This document shows, in pieces, positions 1 to 12,657 of a DNA stretch of 64,000 nt. Both the position numbers and the translations under genes were made by a program. The notes under the pieces are model-generated. The model saw only the letters and a program-made list of their open reading frames with translations. It searched no databases and was not told the DNA's origin. Source of the stretch: Protea cynaroides. Taxonomy: Eukaryota > Streptophyta > Magnoliopsida > Proteales > Proteaceae. The first letter of the stretch is position 1, and each line of letters opens with the position of its first letter. Location of the stretch: positions 56,719,007 through 56,783,006 of the forward strand of contig CM053269.1 in NCBI GenBank assembly GCA_028583415.1. The letters run 5' to 3'.

Positions 1-1252
1 CATCTAATACTTTACTTGTAGAGACTTGAGACGCTAGTCATGTTAGCCATTTCCAACTTCAAATTATGGTTCTAACGGTGATGCCCAAAGTGGGCCATAT
101 TGGTTTAATAACTTGAACTATGCTTCAAATAAATTATTTAAGTAAGAGGACAGAAATAATGCCCTAGAATTATGGGAATTGAAAATTATGAAGAAGGTAA
201 AACGAAATTCAAAGGTTCATCACTCAATGACATCAATCACCTCCACGTAAAATGTACTCTCCAAGAGACTCCATCATCGTCCATGAAATGTGAGACCCAC
301 TTTTCAAGCACGAGACCCACTCAATATAGAAGGTAATGAATTCCCTTAAAGGGTACACTTACCTTGAAGTGAACTACTCCCGCTAATGTGGGTCATTTGA
401 GTATGAGAGAACTTGTAGTCTATTATTCTATTTATGAGAGATAGTTCTCTCACTCTCACTCTCACGTGACTCACCTTCTTTTCTACTCTCATTTATAAAG
501 ACAAATCTCTCCCCCTTCCTTGACTTAGGGGCACTGTATGACAAGTCGTTTGATATACTGGGTGCCTTTTTGACTCACAAGGATGTGAGTGATGAGGAGT
601 CTGCAACCTCACCCTCGCCTCATCGCTCTAAAACCCTCATTTTAACGTAAGGGGCAGGTTGTATTGATTTAGACATGGATAGCTGTCAAACCGAACATGA
701 TAGAATGAATAAGAAAAATACACCAAGTGGACTGATAGTCTTATTGGACAATAAATCAATGTAGGTCCCACAACCATCGATGGCAATGGGATCTCCGGCA
801 GGTCGCATCCCAGTGGAGAAGATCCATTAATGCCTTACTTGCAAGGTCAATCGGTCTAAGGAGATAAAGTGACACTCACGGGAAGAATCCTTTTCGCCGA
901 AGTTGAAAGTTGGAATTATACTTTGGTGGTCAGGTCTTATTTTTTTTTTTTTTTATTTATTTGATGGGAAAAGGATGACTGGATTTGAATGGTACAATCA
1001 TGATGCATGGATAATTTTTTGGATATTTTTATCCGAATGTAATAAAGGTGAATGGCATTATCAAACATCCATTTTATGAAGGTCGGAAATAAAAAATTGT
1101 AACTAATGAAAAATATGAAGCAAGAGATTATCACATGTAATACGTCGACCCCTTGGGCCTAAAACGAACTCAGAGACCGGTGATAATTCTATTTGGTCGT
1201 GTTTCTTGTTCAAGAGTTAAAATCTTAACTAGGTAAAGATTCACTGGATGAT
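1..1252. repeat. Diverged 5'-flank module of a LecRK unit lying left of the window
   Basis: No gene is seen here. Around 100-180 the text resembles the block at 39.3-39.4 kb and 51.3-51.4 kb upstream of LecRK copies 3 and 4 (a cttaac..tgcttcaaat stretch followed by aagtaaggggacg). The stretch at 520-600 resembles the gtttgac..gactcagcaag..gtatgac block at 39.7 kb. This suggests that the 5' flank of another LecRK unit begins at the window edge, with its kinase to the left. A run of T at 940-954 has no clear associated element. Confidence 0.45.
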
Positions 1253-1257
1253 GGGTG

Positions 1258-3351
1258 TGTTGGACTTTGTATTGTCATTGTTGGTAACTTGACAGATATG
1301 ACAGTGTTGATGAGTATACAGTTAGAGAAATGAAGAGAAAAAGTGTCAATGTAGGAGAGAGAGTGTCTGTGCAGTGACAAAGATGGAACAATCTCGTATG
1401 TGTATTCTACAATGTTCTACATCCTTTATAGTGTGTTTCAGATGACTTGCAGCCAGTTAAATTGCATTCTACACTGAGTTTGATGAAAGAGGTTGTCTGT
1501 AGACCCCACTGGTGTCCCACTGGCGATGTGGTAGAAATTCTGGTGTTGTGGGCATCGTCTAAAGAATGAACGGCATCTTATGAAACATGAAATAGAAGAG
1601 AGAGAAAGAAGAGAGAGAAAGAAGAGAGAAATGTGGGACCCAGGTGTGGGTGGGACCCACGGCCGAGGGCCTGTCGCGGCACTACATGGCTAGCCACATG
1701 GCCAGCCGATGGCACAACTAGCAGGCCAACCATGTAGCAGCACAACAGGTGCCGGCCATGACATGCCTTGCAGCAGCAAGCCCGCAAGGCAGCAAGGCCC
1801 GCAGGCCCACTGCTGCATGGCTGTGCCCCCTAGCTTGCACACCACATGGTTGACTTATTGCTTAGAGAGAGAATCGATCAATTCTAGAGAGAAGTTCTCT
1901 CGACCAAAATTCCACTCTATAGGGTTTGTTAAATGATATTTGGTTATAGAGGTCATTAGAGGTGTTGTAGAGAGCATTTCTGGCAAGTAAAAAAGGAGTA
2001 GATGCGAGATCGGTGACCGAAATAAAGCTACAAAGGTCAGATTCCAATCGGATGGCTCAGATTAAGGCGGGCTCTGGTGTATCATCCAGATCTTGCAGTC
2101 GTGATTGAAGCCGATCACGCCTGATGCAACTTATGGAGATCCAACGGCTTATATTCAATCCTGCCTTTTTAAGATTATCTGAAGGCCTGTAGTGAAGATT
2201 TCATGATCGACTAATCAGAAGTCAAAAACGCAGTGGCGGTGGCGGCAATAGAGTGTTGCGCAAGTGCACGATAAACTTTTAAAAGATTCTATTTAGAATT
2301 ATGTGGTTGGCCGAACTTCAAACATACATAACTTTTTCATCCAAGCTTCAAATGAGACGGTTCAACTTGCAGTTTTCTTATTTTCGAGCCCTCTTTCTAT
2401 TGTGGGGTGTGAGGAGTCATAAAAACATTGAAAAAATTGAAAAGAAGGTTTTGAAGGCAGACAGAAGGTTTTCTAGGGTTTCATGCCTTGTGGGAGTGAT
2501 CAATCATCAACTACTTCTTCTCTATGCATCAATGGAGTATTAAATCCATTTGAGAGGTCAGTAGAGTTTTTATGTTTACATTCATGATGATTATGGGTTG
2601 TATGGAAGAGATCGAAAGCCTGTGAGTGAGGTGTGCTCTGTGAATCGATCTCTACCATCATTGAAGGCTGTTGAAGAGTTCCTGAGAGCAGTGTGAAGCT
2701 TCAAGGAGATTGATGGCCGTTAGAAAATAATTGATTGAGAGATTTTCTCATTCCCCATCTTTTTTTTGTTTTCTATGTATTGTATGCTAGCATAGATAAA
2801 AGAAAAAATTAAATATCTATCTAGTTTGTGGGTTTTATTGTAGGAAATTCTATAAACCTAAAAATTGTTATTTACTTCCCGTGGGTGCGGATTAAACGTG
2901 TTATGTTCAGTGGGTGCTGGACACTGGCTATTAAGCTTGAATCTTCGTGTTGTTACCCCCTCTCAGTTTTATGTTGAAAAAATCTAGGGTTAGTATTCTT
3001 ATCATGTTAGAGACTAAAAGCTCAGTATTGAGTAAAAACGGAGCCCGTTGGGCATTACTCCATGGACTAGCCATCACACACTGTGGTGGTGAACCACATA
3101 ATATCTCTGTGTTCTTTATTTTTGTTTTCTGATATATTTTGGAGTGGGTGGAATGACATGTAAGGTGGGTGTGTAAATCTGGTAGACCTGGCCACTGAGT
3201 GGTAGCGAGGTAGATTTGCATACGCTTGTGTGTGTATGAAAAATTAGATATCCATCAACTCTGGACAGGAGTGAATTTATCAGGGAAAAGTTTCAGACAC
3301 TGATTCACCCTCCCTCTTAGTGTGATTCTCAGTGTCATATCAAGTTCATTA
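1258..3351 (-). mobile_element. Solo LTR of the ~2-kb LTR family, copy 1
   Basis: Read on the minus strand, the element starts TAATGAACTTGATATGACAC and ends ACAATACAAAGTCCAACA. It is bounded by a perfect 5-bp target duplication GGGTG at 1253-1257 and 3352-3356. Three other copies in the window share the same ends. They also share a G-rich stretch near the start (cactgagagggggg..gtgaatcagtgt on the element strand) and a GC-rich core, here 1660-1850. The canonical 5' TG has become TA. No primer-binding site, coding frame or second LTR adjoins it, so it is a solo LTR left by LTR-LTR recombination. Short open frames in the GC-rich core are not genes. Confidence 0.85.
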
Positions 3352-3356
3352 GGGTG

Positions 3357-4439
3357 GAGTGGAAGTAAAATCCGAAGGAAAAGGTTGCAATATCAAAGAC
3401 GGTTGACCGAGTGAAGGCATCAGAGGAAGCAACACTAATCGACGAGGCATTACCCGCTCTTAAACCTAAAGTCTCTGAGGAGATAAAACAGAGTTCATAT
3501 ATATGGCCTCAATTCCCTTGGGTAGGTTAATTGTTAGGCGCTCATTAGTTATCAGTGCTTGTTTTTCCAGCTTTTGCTTTTGCATTCCTTGTACAGTTTC
3601 TTCGACTTTATACAACATACCAGATTACCAAAAAACAAAAAAGAAAAAAAAAAAGAAGAAAGAAATGGAGCAAGCTTTAAGTGGAACCGGAATCCCCTGT
3701 AATGACTACATGCCAAGCGGCAATGAGGATCTCAACTGCTCACCAATGCACTATGAGTGGCTAGGATCCTCACTGTTGGTTGGCAACCATACAAAGGATT
3801 TTTTTTCTTTAAAGGTACAATGGAGAAAGAGATTTTGAAAATGTCTTTGTATGTCGGTTTAGATGATGAAGGGGAAGAGAAATGCTTAGAAGAAAGAGAC
3901 CTTGTGGCCGCTTCAATCTTTGCACATTTTCTCAAACTTCTCCTTTAGCTTACCCATTCTTCATTTTGAAACTAAACAAAAATAAATGCACTAAAGTTAG
4001 GGGGACATACAATTAATACGAAAAATAAGAAGAAAGAAAATGTGCTTTGTGTGTCGAAAATGAATGCATCGAATTTGGTGCGATAAGTGTTTTCAAAAGA
4101 CGGTAAGCAATTGACGCGGTTGGAAGGCGAGCAATTAATTGACACGTGAATTCTTTCATTCTTTTCTTTATAAATAGGGAGAGAAGGGGGTTTGCATTAT
4201 TCCATTGGGGAGTATGTCTTGTGCATAGAACAAGATAGAAAGTGAAAGAGGGGTGTTGGATTTTGTAATTCTCTTCAATCTGATTGAGGGTGTAAATTGA
4301 GAATGGTTGTACAAAGGGGATTTGGATTTAGATACAAAATTTAGGTTTGAATTAAACCCAGAGTTATTGATTGCACGATGATTCTATCATAATGAATAAT
4401 TCTACGTTCATTTTTCCAATAATTTTTTTCATTTATTTA
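3357..4439. other. Intergenic DNA with a promoter-like G-box and TATA pair
   Basis: No convincing coding region is seen. An A-rich tract lies at 3628-3665. A CACGTG motif at 4143-4148 is followed by TATAAATA at 4169-4176, about 20 bp further, which is a plausible plant core promoter on the plus strand. No open gene follows within 1 kb, so it may be the promoter of a decayed LTR. Short open frames at 3503-3948 match nothing I recognise. Confidence 0.3.
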
Positions 4440-5004
4440 TTTTTCTCACTGTGAAGATTTCTGAAATTCAAGTGGGTCCCGTAATAGTGTAATGTGCATG
4501 GGTAAGATTGGAAGTTGATCCAATGGTTCAAAACTAGGGATCATCATACTATTGCAATGTCATTCTAGGGTTTTTGAATATCCGGAATATCCCATCAAAC
4601 AATCAATTACCGGCAAGTAACTTACAGAATGTTGACATTGCAATGTCATTCTCAGCCCATGCTCGGCCTAAGAATTGGGCTTAGGGAGGACCAGTCTTTG
4701 GCCCTTTTAGTTATTTCTATACAAAACATTAAATAAAACTTCCCCTAGACCTCAACCCATGCTTGGGGCGGCCCATCCTTAAGCCTTGAAATCCCAATCC
4801 TAGAGAGGAGAGACTCTCTATCCTCTCCTGTTTTGGGTGAGCTGGGGATTGGTTTTCACACATGAGCCAAGCCATCGGACGTGGCGGGGGCACTTTTTCT
4901 AACTTTGGTTGAGTGGTTATGACCTCTGTCCTAAGAGTCGGTTTTTGGGTGAACTCAAAAGAGACTCCTGATGGGATATGGTGTTAAGATTTCATCTTTA
5001 AAAA

Positions 5005-5025
5005 AATAATAATAATAATAATAAT

Positions 5026-5112
<87 letters not shown>
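5005..5112. repeat. AAT then AT microsatellite
   Basis: A short AAT run (5005-5030) passes into an uninterrupted AT dinucleotide run (5030-5112). It lies inside the orphan flank module. The Ile-Tyr open frame across it is an artefact of the repeat. Confidence 0.97.
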
Positions 5113-5116
<4 letters not shown>

Positions 5117-5603
5117 GTGTGTAAGGATCCAATCTTAAACAATGTAGGACTACTCTTAACATATAATTATCTCTTAAAACAGACAAATCTGGAAGGGTGT
5201 CTTCTCTCTCTAAATATTGGGGTCAATCAGAGTTCGTATTTCTATTTACTCATCTCTCTCTTTCTCTCTCTTTCTCTCTCTCTCTCTCTGCCATCCTTTA
5301 TCCCGACTTTTATTGATTTACCATAAAGTTCTCGAAGAGTTTAGGGTAGGCGAGTTAACCAACAAGGTTGTATCTTGGACTTGGAGGCTAATTAGCACTT
5401 CGCCGGCACCACATGGGATGCCCCAGCCTAAGCATATTGGGTTGCATCATTCTAAGTTGTAGTTGGTGCTACACTTTCCTATAAGACAGATTACTTCTTA
5501 CTCTCATTGTAAGTCCCGCCTTCATTTTATATTTTCAACATTGAAATTATTATTTTGCAGTAATAAACTCAGCCAACACTCAAGAGAAAAATAAACTTCA
5601 CAA

Positions 5604-5659
<56 letters not shown>
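5604..5659. repeat. AAT trinucleotide microsatellite
   Basis: About 18 AAT units lie inside the flank module. The corresponding place in other module copies has only a short A-rich gap, so this is a local expansion. Confidence 0.95.
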
Positions 5660-7378
5660 GCTTCACAGGGAAAACGTGCTTAGATTATAAGTATGCATGA
5701 CATTGACTTTTATGCTTGAGAAGGAACTAAGAGACTTTTATGGAGTTTGTCGGATCATAGCCATTTCACTGACCAATTGACAAGTCTTTCAGAAGCCCCG
5801 AAGAATCTGGACTGTAGTGGAATTTGGTCATTATTAACAGAGTTTTCTGGATTAGGGAATTAGCCAACTTATTATGAACCCGGACAGAAGTGGAATTTGG
5901 TCAAACTATCATATGTGTTATTAACAGAGCCTTCCAGAATCCTGACTTAGGGAAAAATAATAATATTATATTGCACACAACCATATGATAAAACCGGTGG
6001 GAACTTGGGTAGGTTTACCTTAACCCACCCTAGCCCAGCCCTAAAAATCCTGGGTCGTGCTTAAATTTTCAAACCTTAGGCTGTGCTTAGGCTGAGGGAA
6101 CAATTTTGGAAATTTTCCCATCAGTTTTTAACAATGAAAATCTAACGGTGTAGATTATACTATTATAAGACATTGTTTCAAAGATAGTATGTGTAACTTT
6201 TGTCAAGAGAGGATAGTTCTGTATAGTAAATCAATTGTCAAGGGGGTGTTTGAGTAAATTTTCCTTGTTATTTTTTATACAAAACATTAAATAAAGGGAA
6301 ATTTCCCCTAGACCTCAAGTCATGCTTGGCTCGACCCATCCTTAGGCTTGAAATCCCAATCTTAGAGAGGAGAGACAATCTATCCTCTCCTATTATGGGT
6401 AAGCCAGAGATTTGTTTTCACACACAAGCCAAAAGATCGAACGTGGCAGGGAATGCTGTGCGCGTGTGTGTGGCTTTTCCTTTTGGTTAAGTTCCCTTTT
6501 ATTTCATGAACAGCTCTTTTTCTAACTATATGTTGGCTTGTTAAGGCCTTGTTTGATAACTCTTCGTCTTCAAATTCTATAATCTATCTTAGAGCAAATT
6601 TTGTACTACCAGTTTTTTTGTGAGCAAAAACATATTTGATAACGAAGTTCTAGACTTTTTGGGAGATTGTAACGTAGTTGTTTCGTTCGTTCTTTTTTCA
6701 TTGAGGAAGAAAAAAAATTGTTTTCGATGAAAATTACCAAGGACTCTCATAATTAAATGAGAGTATATTTTGGCATGAGAACCAATTTTTGTCTTTGTTC
6801 CCAATTTTTTACTTCATTCAAATTGCTCTAGCCAGATAAGAGCATCCTTTTTTAGTTCTCATATTCTGATTCTGATAGTCCGATAGTCCAATAGTCAATT
6901 TTTAGACTGGATTACTTCATAGGAACTAGAATCAGACTTACAAAAACATGATTCCCCTCCCAAATGACTCCCTGGGAGTCTGAATCACTTAATCTTGTGA
7001 TTAGTTCTTATTCTCATCATAAGTCTTGCCTTCATTTCATATTATCAACATTGAAATTAATTATTTGCCGTAAAAGGTTGAGCCAATACACTCAAAAGTA
7101 AAATGAGCTTCACAATTCTCCCAAAAAAACAAATTCATAATAAGCTTCTTAGTGAGAATATGTTCAAAATTATAAATATGCATGACATTGAATTTTATGT
7201 TTATGAAGGAACAAGAGACTTTTATGGAGTTTGTCTAGACCGTTAGCCATTACATTGACCAATTGCCGAGCCTTCCGGAATATAAGCCCCGATGAAACCA
7301 GATGAAATAGAATTTGGTCAACCTATCATATATGTTATTAACAACGCCATCCTGACTAGGGAATCAATCAACTAACTT

Positions 7379-7545
7379 TTTTTTTTTTTTTGGGAACAAT
7401 GAAAATTCATTCATCAATAACAGAAGAAACCAAAGAGTTTATACAACCAGGGCCAACAAATCAATCTTGTAATGGGAAGAGCCTTCTGAGCAAAGAAATG
7501 TGCCAAAACATTTGCATCCCTAGATACATGATAGAAATAGATATG
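7379..7545 (-). mobile_element. 5'-truncated LINE, 3' end with RNase H-like tail
   Basis: On the minus strand this reads through a frame containing YHVSRDANVLAHFFAQKALP, typical of the C-terminal RNase H-like domain of plant L1-type LINEs. The frame ends shortly before a poly(A) tail (poly-T at 7379-7391 on the plus strand). A perfect 12-bp target duplication ATCAACTAACTT flanks it at 7367-7378 and 7546-7557. Undisrupted copies of the host module (for example 47.77 kb) read straight across this point. It is a dead insertion of about 167 bp with the rest of the LINE missing. Confidence 0.85.
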
Positions 7546-7699
7546 ATCAACTAACTTATTTATTTCTATAGAAACAAACAGAAAAGTACATGAAATAAAA
7601 TAAGTACATGTATGGACATTGTCCACAATCGAGCTGGGAATGCCCAAATGTTCATCACAGCCTTTTGAAATCCTTTTTTGGAGAGCCAATTATTTAGTC

Positions 7700-7850
7700 A
7701 AATGAACGATATATCCCAAGAGTATGTTCTATCATACCAATCCATGAACTTAAAAATGCAAATTATTACTATGATAAATGATATAGTTGTTCTTGATACT
7801 GGTTCGTCTCCACATATATGTATTTATGAGAATCCATCAGCATCTATGGG
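7700..7850 (+). pseudogene. Possible copia-type protease remnant
   Basis: A short plus-strand frame contains IVVLDTGSSPHICIYEN, which resembles the Asp-Ser/Thr-Gly active-site region of Ty1/copia aspartic proteases (LDTGSSSHIC-type). No gag, integrase or LTR adjoins it, and it stops at the solo LTR that begins at 7860. The match is too short to be sure and could be chance. Confidence 0.25.
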
Positions 7851-7859
7851 TGTGGGATC

Positions 7860-9901
7860 TGATGAACTTGATATGACACTGAGAGGAGGGAGGGGTGAAT
7901 CAGTGTCTAAAATTTTTTCTTGATAATTTCACTGCTGCCTAGAGCTATTGGAGATATAATTTTTCACACACACACAAGCGTATGCAAATCTACCTCGCTA
8001 CGACTCAGTAGCAAAGTCTACCAGATTTGTACACCCACCCTCCAAGCCATTCAACGAACTCCAAAATATACTAGAAAGCAAAACAAAGAACACAAAGATA
8101 TTATGTGGTTCACCACCACAGTGTGTGATGGCAAATCACGGAGTAATGCCCAACGGGTTCCATATTTACTCAATACTCAGCTTTTAGTCTCTTACAGACA
8201 AGGATACTAACCCTAGGTTTTTCCAGCATAAAACTGAGAGGGCAAACAATGCCAAGATTCAGGCTATGACAGCTAGTGTCCAGCACCCACTGAACACATA
8301 ACAAAAGAATATTTTGGGGCTTATAGAATTGCCTACAATGAAATCCACATATATACTAGATAGGTATTCTACTTTTTCCTTTCACCTATGCTAGTATACA
8401 ATATATATAAAACAATAAAAAGATAGAGAATGAGAAAATTTCATAATCAATTGTTTTCGAATGGCCAGCAATAATCTTGGAACTTCACACTGCTCATAGA
8501 AACCTTCAACAGTCTTCAATGATTGCAGAAATTGATTCACAAAGCACACCTTGCTCACAAACTTCCAATCTCTTCCACACAATCCATAATCATCATGAAT
8601 AGAAAAATAAAAATTCTACCAACCTCTCACAGGGATTTAGCATTCCATTGATGCGTAGAGAAGAGGTAGTTGGTGATTGAATATTCCATAGGGCACAAAA
8701 CCCTAGAAAATCCCTCTGTCTCTTTTCAAAATATTGTTTTTAATTTTTCTCAATCTTTTTCTACTCCCAACGACGCCCAATAGGTAGAGCATCAAATTTC
8801 AGACTCGGTGCAACTTGAACCATCCTATTCCGAGCTAAGATGAGGAAGTTATGTCAATTTGAAGTCGGCCAATGAAAATAATCAAAATGAATTTTTTTGA
8901 CTCAAACCATGCACCTGCCAAGCACAGGAGCGCCGCCGCTTATGCGTTGTCGAACACTGATTGGTTGGATCCGGAATCTACACAATCGACCATTGGATCA
9001 AAAGTAAAAAGGTGGGATTAAAGCATTGCGGTTGCTTTTGCATATATCGTGTCTACGAAAGTCGGCTTGAATATCAGCCTTTAGATCAAGATCTCAACCA
9101 ATGCGCACCATAGACGCGCATCACCGAATAACCACCAATACTCCATCTTTTGCGGCACATAATATTAACCTGTGACAAGCCAATAAGCACGCACGCGGGA
9201 GAATCTGACGCAATGCCTGAGATACATCAGATCCCGCGTTTTTCTGATCCACCGGATAGGAATCTTTGAGGCATGGCTCCTTCTTGACTGCGGATTTTGC
9301 ATCTTCTTCAAATTTCTTTCTGAAACTACCCTTGAATACACTTTTTAATGGCCTTTGTGACCGAAATGGCATTTGATAAAACCTGTAGAAGAGATTTCTT
9401 CCCGAGAAAATTTCTCTCTAAAATTCCTCGACTCTCTCTCTAAGCATTACGTCTAGCACATGAGTGTGCTAGCTGGGGGGGTGCGGCCATGCGGCAATGG
9501 GCCTGGGGGCCTTGCTGCCTTACGGGCCTGCTGCTGCAAGGCATGCCATGGCACTGCCCATGGTGCCTATGGCCCTTGCCGTGCTGGCCATGTGGCTGGC
9601 TGCCACTATGGTGCCGTGGCCCTCAGCCAAGCTGGCTACCATGGTGGCATGCCACCTTGGCACAGTGGGTCCCATCATAAAAATTTTCTCTCTCTTTTGA
9701 TTTCTCTCTTCAATAGCTTATGCCACAACACCAGAAACATGAGAAATGAGAAACACAAGAAACATCTTCAGTAAAGCTTTAGAAACATTGCAACCTCAAC
9801 AGAAACTCAGCCACATCATCAGAGAAGCTCACAAACCCACAGACGCTCTCTCTCCTCAAACTTGACTCATTTTGCCAACAATTACAATTCAAAGATCAAT
9901 A
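7860..9901 (+). mobile_element. Solo LTR of the ~2-kb LTR family, copy 2
   Basis: The element starts TGATGAACTTGATATGACAC and ends CAATTCAAAGATCAATA, where the expected terminal CA has become TA. A perfect 5-bp target duplication GGATC lies at 7855-7859 and 9902-9906. It is collinear with the copies at 1.3, 12.7 and 45.4 kb and includes the GC-rich core (9475-9670) and the CT-rich end (tctctctcctcaaact near 9850). There is no coding capacity. Confidence 0.87.
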
Positions 9902-10506
9902 GGATCCATTCTAGAGTGTGGGATCCACTAGATATGGATGGTGATAAAGTTCCGTGGACATGAGAGGTACACGTATGTGCAGGCGAACTCAATCTGTTTG
10001 ATTCTTTTTTCTAATTAGTTCAAGTTGGATATTACATTTTCATAGATAATGCAATATTTCTTTTTCAAATAGTGTCTATGCCTCGCAGACGAGAAATCAA
10101 TTAATTAAACAAATCATTACGATGCGAGATGTTAATATGCTGAAGATCGACCAAGAACGACCAATTCACAACCTAAATATTAAATGGGTTCCAGTCTGAA
10201 CAATAACGTTCATAATAGGAATAATACTTCCAAGTTGCGGGTTTGGATTTCTTAGTTTAAGGTTTCATGTTAAAGGTTTAGGGTTCAAGTTTCTTGGTTC
10301 CAGGGATTTTTTGTTTTTTCCTAGGTCCAAGTCTCCCTTTGATTTAACAGGAGAAGAACTAAAATACAATAACAATGGAAGAGGATCCCAAATCACATAA
10401 AGGCTGATGTTATTTTATGGAACAAAAATAATTATTAAAAATAAAAAAAAATTAAAAAAGAAAGAGTAAGATGAGAATCAACATCCACCAAAGTGTAAGA
10501 TGAGAA
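9902..10506. repeat. 3' flank of LecRK copy 1
   Basis: This is collinear with the DNA just downstream of copies 3-5. Shared pieces are gcgggtttggatttct, ggtttcatgtt and caagtctccctttgatttaa. No gene is seen. A 29-bp direct duplication at 10466-10494 and 10495-10523 spans the original stop codon of copy 1. Confidence 0.6.
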
Positions 10507-12535
10507 TCAACATCCACCAAAGTGTAGCGATTCTGAAACCGACAGTGATGGAGTTATCTTCTCAAAAGAAAAAGGATACCACATGACAATATTATCAAGC
10601 CTTTCGCCATCCTGAAATGTGATGCCACTAGTATTCAGTCAAAGAGATGACAGGTCTGGTTCTACAAGTTCTCCCTTTAAATACTGCACAACTTGCCGCA
10701 TAGTTGGCCTTGCCGTTGGAATGCAATTAGAGCAAACCAATCCAAGCTTCAAAACCAGCTCCATTTCTTTCTTTATGTAATTGATTCCCAAGTTTGGATC
10801 CACCGTATCAAGAATTGCCCCTCCGCTCCAACGAGAGAACACCCAATCCACCAAAACCAATTCCTCTGCTGATGCTTTTGGATCTAATGGTTTCCTCCCA
10901 CAAGCAACTTCTAACATTAAAGCCCCGAATGCAAATACATCTATGCTCTGGTTAACCTTTTCTGCCCTTGAAAATTCTGGTGCAAGATAACTCGGCGTCC
11001 CAGCCACATGTGTTGTTTGAAAGTCAGATTCATGGTCGTACAATCTTGCTAATCCAAAATCTCTTAATCTTCCACTCATTTCCCTGTCCAATAGAACATT
11101 ACTAGACTTAACATCTTTGTAAACCACAACCTGCTCCCATTCATCGTGCAAATAAAATAGAGCAGATGCTACCCCTCGAATAATTCGAAACCTTTGTCCC
11201 TAATTCAGTACCGGCATTGATGGATCAGAGAGGAACTTCTCTAGACTTTCGTTGGTTATGAATTCAAATACCAAAAGGAGTTCTCGTTTATGCTGGCAAT
11301 ACCCCAAGAGCGTTACTAAGTTTCGATGTTGTAATTGACCGATGGTAACGATCTCAGCAACAAATTCCCTCATCCCCTGTCTTGATGCATGAGAGATCTT
11401 TTTCACAGCAACTTTGATTTTGGAGCTTGGTAATACCCCTATATACACCCTACCAAAGCCACCAATGCCTAGGAGCTAGCTCCTTTTCCTTAAACCCCTT
11501 AGTCGCCGGATAGAGTTCTTTATATTTGAACCTATGAAGTCCATAATTGAGTTCCCATTTTTCGAGCACTTCTGCAAATTTTCTCTTCCTTCTCACCGTA
11601 ATCAAGAAGCCGAAGATCATTGCAAACACTAAAGCAACGGCAATTATAGGTAATCCAATGTTCAGAATAGTTGGTTTCTTTTTGGGTCCTTTAGGGGGAA
11701 TCTTGGGGAGTTGGGAGAGATTGAGTTCTTTAGCTTGCCCATTCAGCTTGAAGCTCCATGCCAACACGTAGTGGGCTGTGAAAATAGAACCAGTTGAGGA
11801 TGAGAAACCAGCGAACATGGTCTCCCGCATGACCGGAGAAAAATCTTGAGACAGAGACAAGAGGGGAATAACTGGCTTAGGAACATTGATTGGAGCTAAA
11901 GTGACGTTGACTTGCTTCTTCAAACCATCGTAATCCACCCACACTTGCATGGAGTTTCCACTAATGAGAGTTAGATTTAGATACTGGCCATTCTTATCCA
12001 AGTAGGATACCGGAATTGAAGCAACAGACTGCAATCCATTGACATCGATGCCGACATGGTTGTCGTTGATATCATTGAACTCAGTGCTCTGTATGGTGTC
12101 GAGCTCAACTGCAAATACATGATTAGTTGAATTGCCAACGTTGATCTCGTTGAAGAGGCCAAGATATTGGCTTGGTAGAGCACCAGGGAGGCCTCTTGTG
12201 GGTGCGATGACAAAGGCAATCCCATGACCACCCAAATCAAGATACTCGGAGACGATGGCAAAGACAAAAATGGTAGAAAAAGAGAGAGAAGCAGCGCCAC
12301 CTAATAAGGACGAGTCGAAGAAGCGAATCTCGTTAGAGTAGAAAGCATAACCTTTATGTTGCCTGGTGGCGTTGGTCAGCATGAGGAGACCATTGGATGT
12401 GATCTCAGCTATGCCGTCCGGGCTCAGATTAGCTCATTTGAAGCCATTAAAGGTGAAACTAACTTCTTGTTCTTGTGAGGCTATTCCAATTCTTGCTAGG
12501 AGGAACAAAACCTTAAACTTGAAAATAGAAAACAT
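10507..12535 (-). pseudogene. LecRK copy 1, L-type lectin receptor-like kinase pseudogene
   Basis: Full-length relative of intact copies 3 and 4, read from the ATG at 12533-12535 to the shared stop at 10507-10509: signal peptide, legume-lectin domain, single membrane span, Ser/Thr kinase. Four disabling changes are visible. The Gly codon after NGFK is TGA (12434-12436). A 4-bp AGCT duplication (11474-11481) shifts frame just before the glycine-rich loop. The Trp codon of VLNWGQRF is TAG (about 11199-11201). The Cys codon after PDLSSL is TGA (about 10639-10641). The catalytic HRD has also drifted to YKD, while DFG remains. A solo LTR lies about 120 bp upstream of the start. It is a dead gene; any expression would give short fragments only. 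The mixture of stops and a catalytic-site change suggests old inactivation. Confidence 0.93.
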
Positions 12536-12657
12536 GATTTCCAGATTCGGAAAGCTTGAACTCCCCTCAAATTTCTTGTGTTTTTCCTTTGAGAACTCAT
12601 TGCGTTCTCTTGGTCTTTTACTCAGTTCATGAAGCACGAACTTATACAGGGTGTTTC

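Larger units (their letters stand above)
4440..6130. repeat. Orphan LecRK 3'-flank module, copy a
   Basis: This stretch is collinear with the blocks downstream of LecRK copies 3, 4 and 5 (35.1-36.3, 44.3-48.0 and 52.8-53.7 kb). Shared landmarks are ccaatcctagagaggagaga, ttgttttcacacacgagcc, a caacattgaaattaatta block, the cttcacagtgagaacgtgc block and accggtgggcacttgggtag. In those units a kinase 3' end follows about 0.4-0.8 kb later, but none is present here. The module contains AT and AAT microsatellites. The part at 4480-4640 is also repeated at 61.7-61.85 kb. Confidence 0.65.
6270..7854. repeat. Orphan LecRK 3'-flank module, copy b
   Basis: This is a second tandem copy of the module at 4.4-6.1 kb. 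It repeats the cccctagacctcaa block (6304), ttgttttcacacac (6410), the cattgaaattaattatttgc block (7050) and the agtggaatttggtcaa-type block (7305). A stretch at 6545-6975 beginning with gccttgtttgataac is absent from the other copies and may be a small hAT-type MITE, but its ends are not clear. A truncated LINE interrupts it at 7379-7545. The following 7558-7854 is A/T-rich DNA. Confidence 0.6.

Noticed and set aside
4143..4176. G-box plus TATA as the promoter of a real gene
   Set aside because: No coding region follows; kept only as a low-confidence note.
6545..6975. Possible hAT MITE starting gccttgtttgataac
   Set aside because: Terminal inverted repeats and a target duplication could not be fixed by eye.
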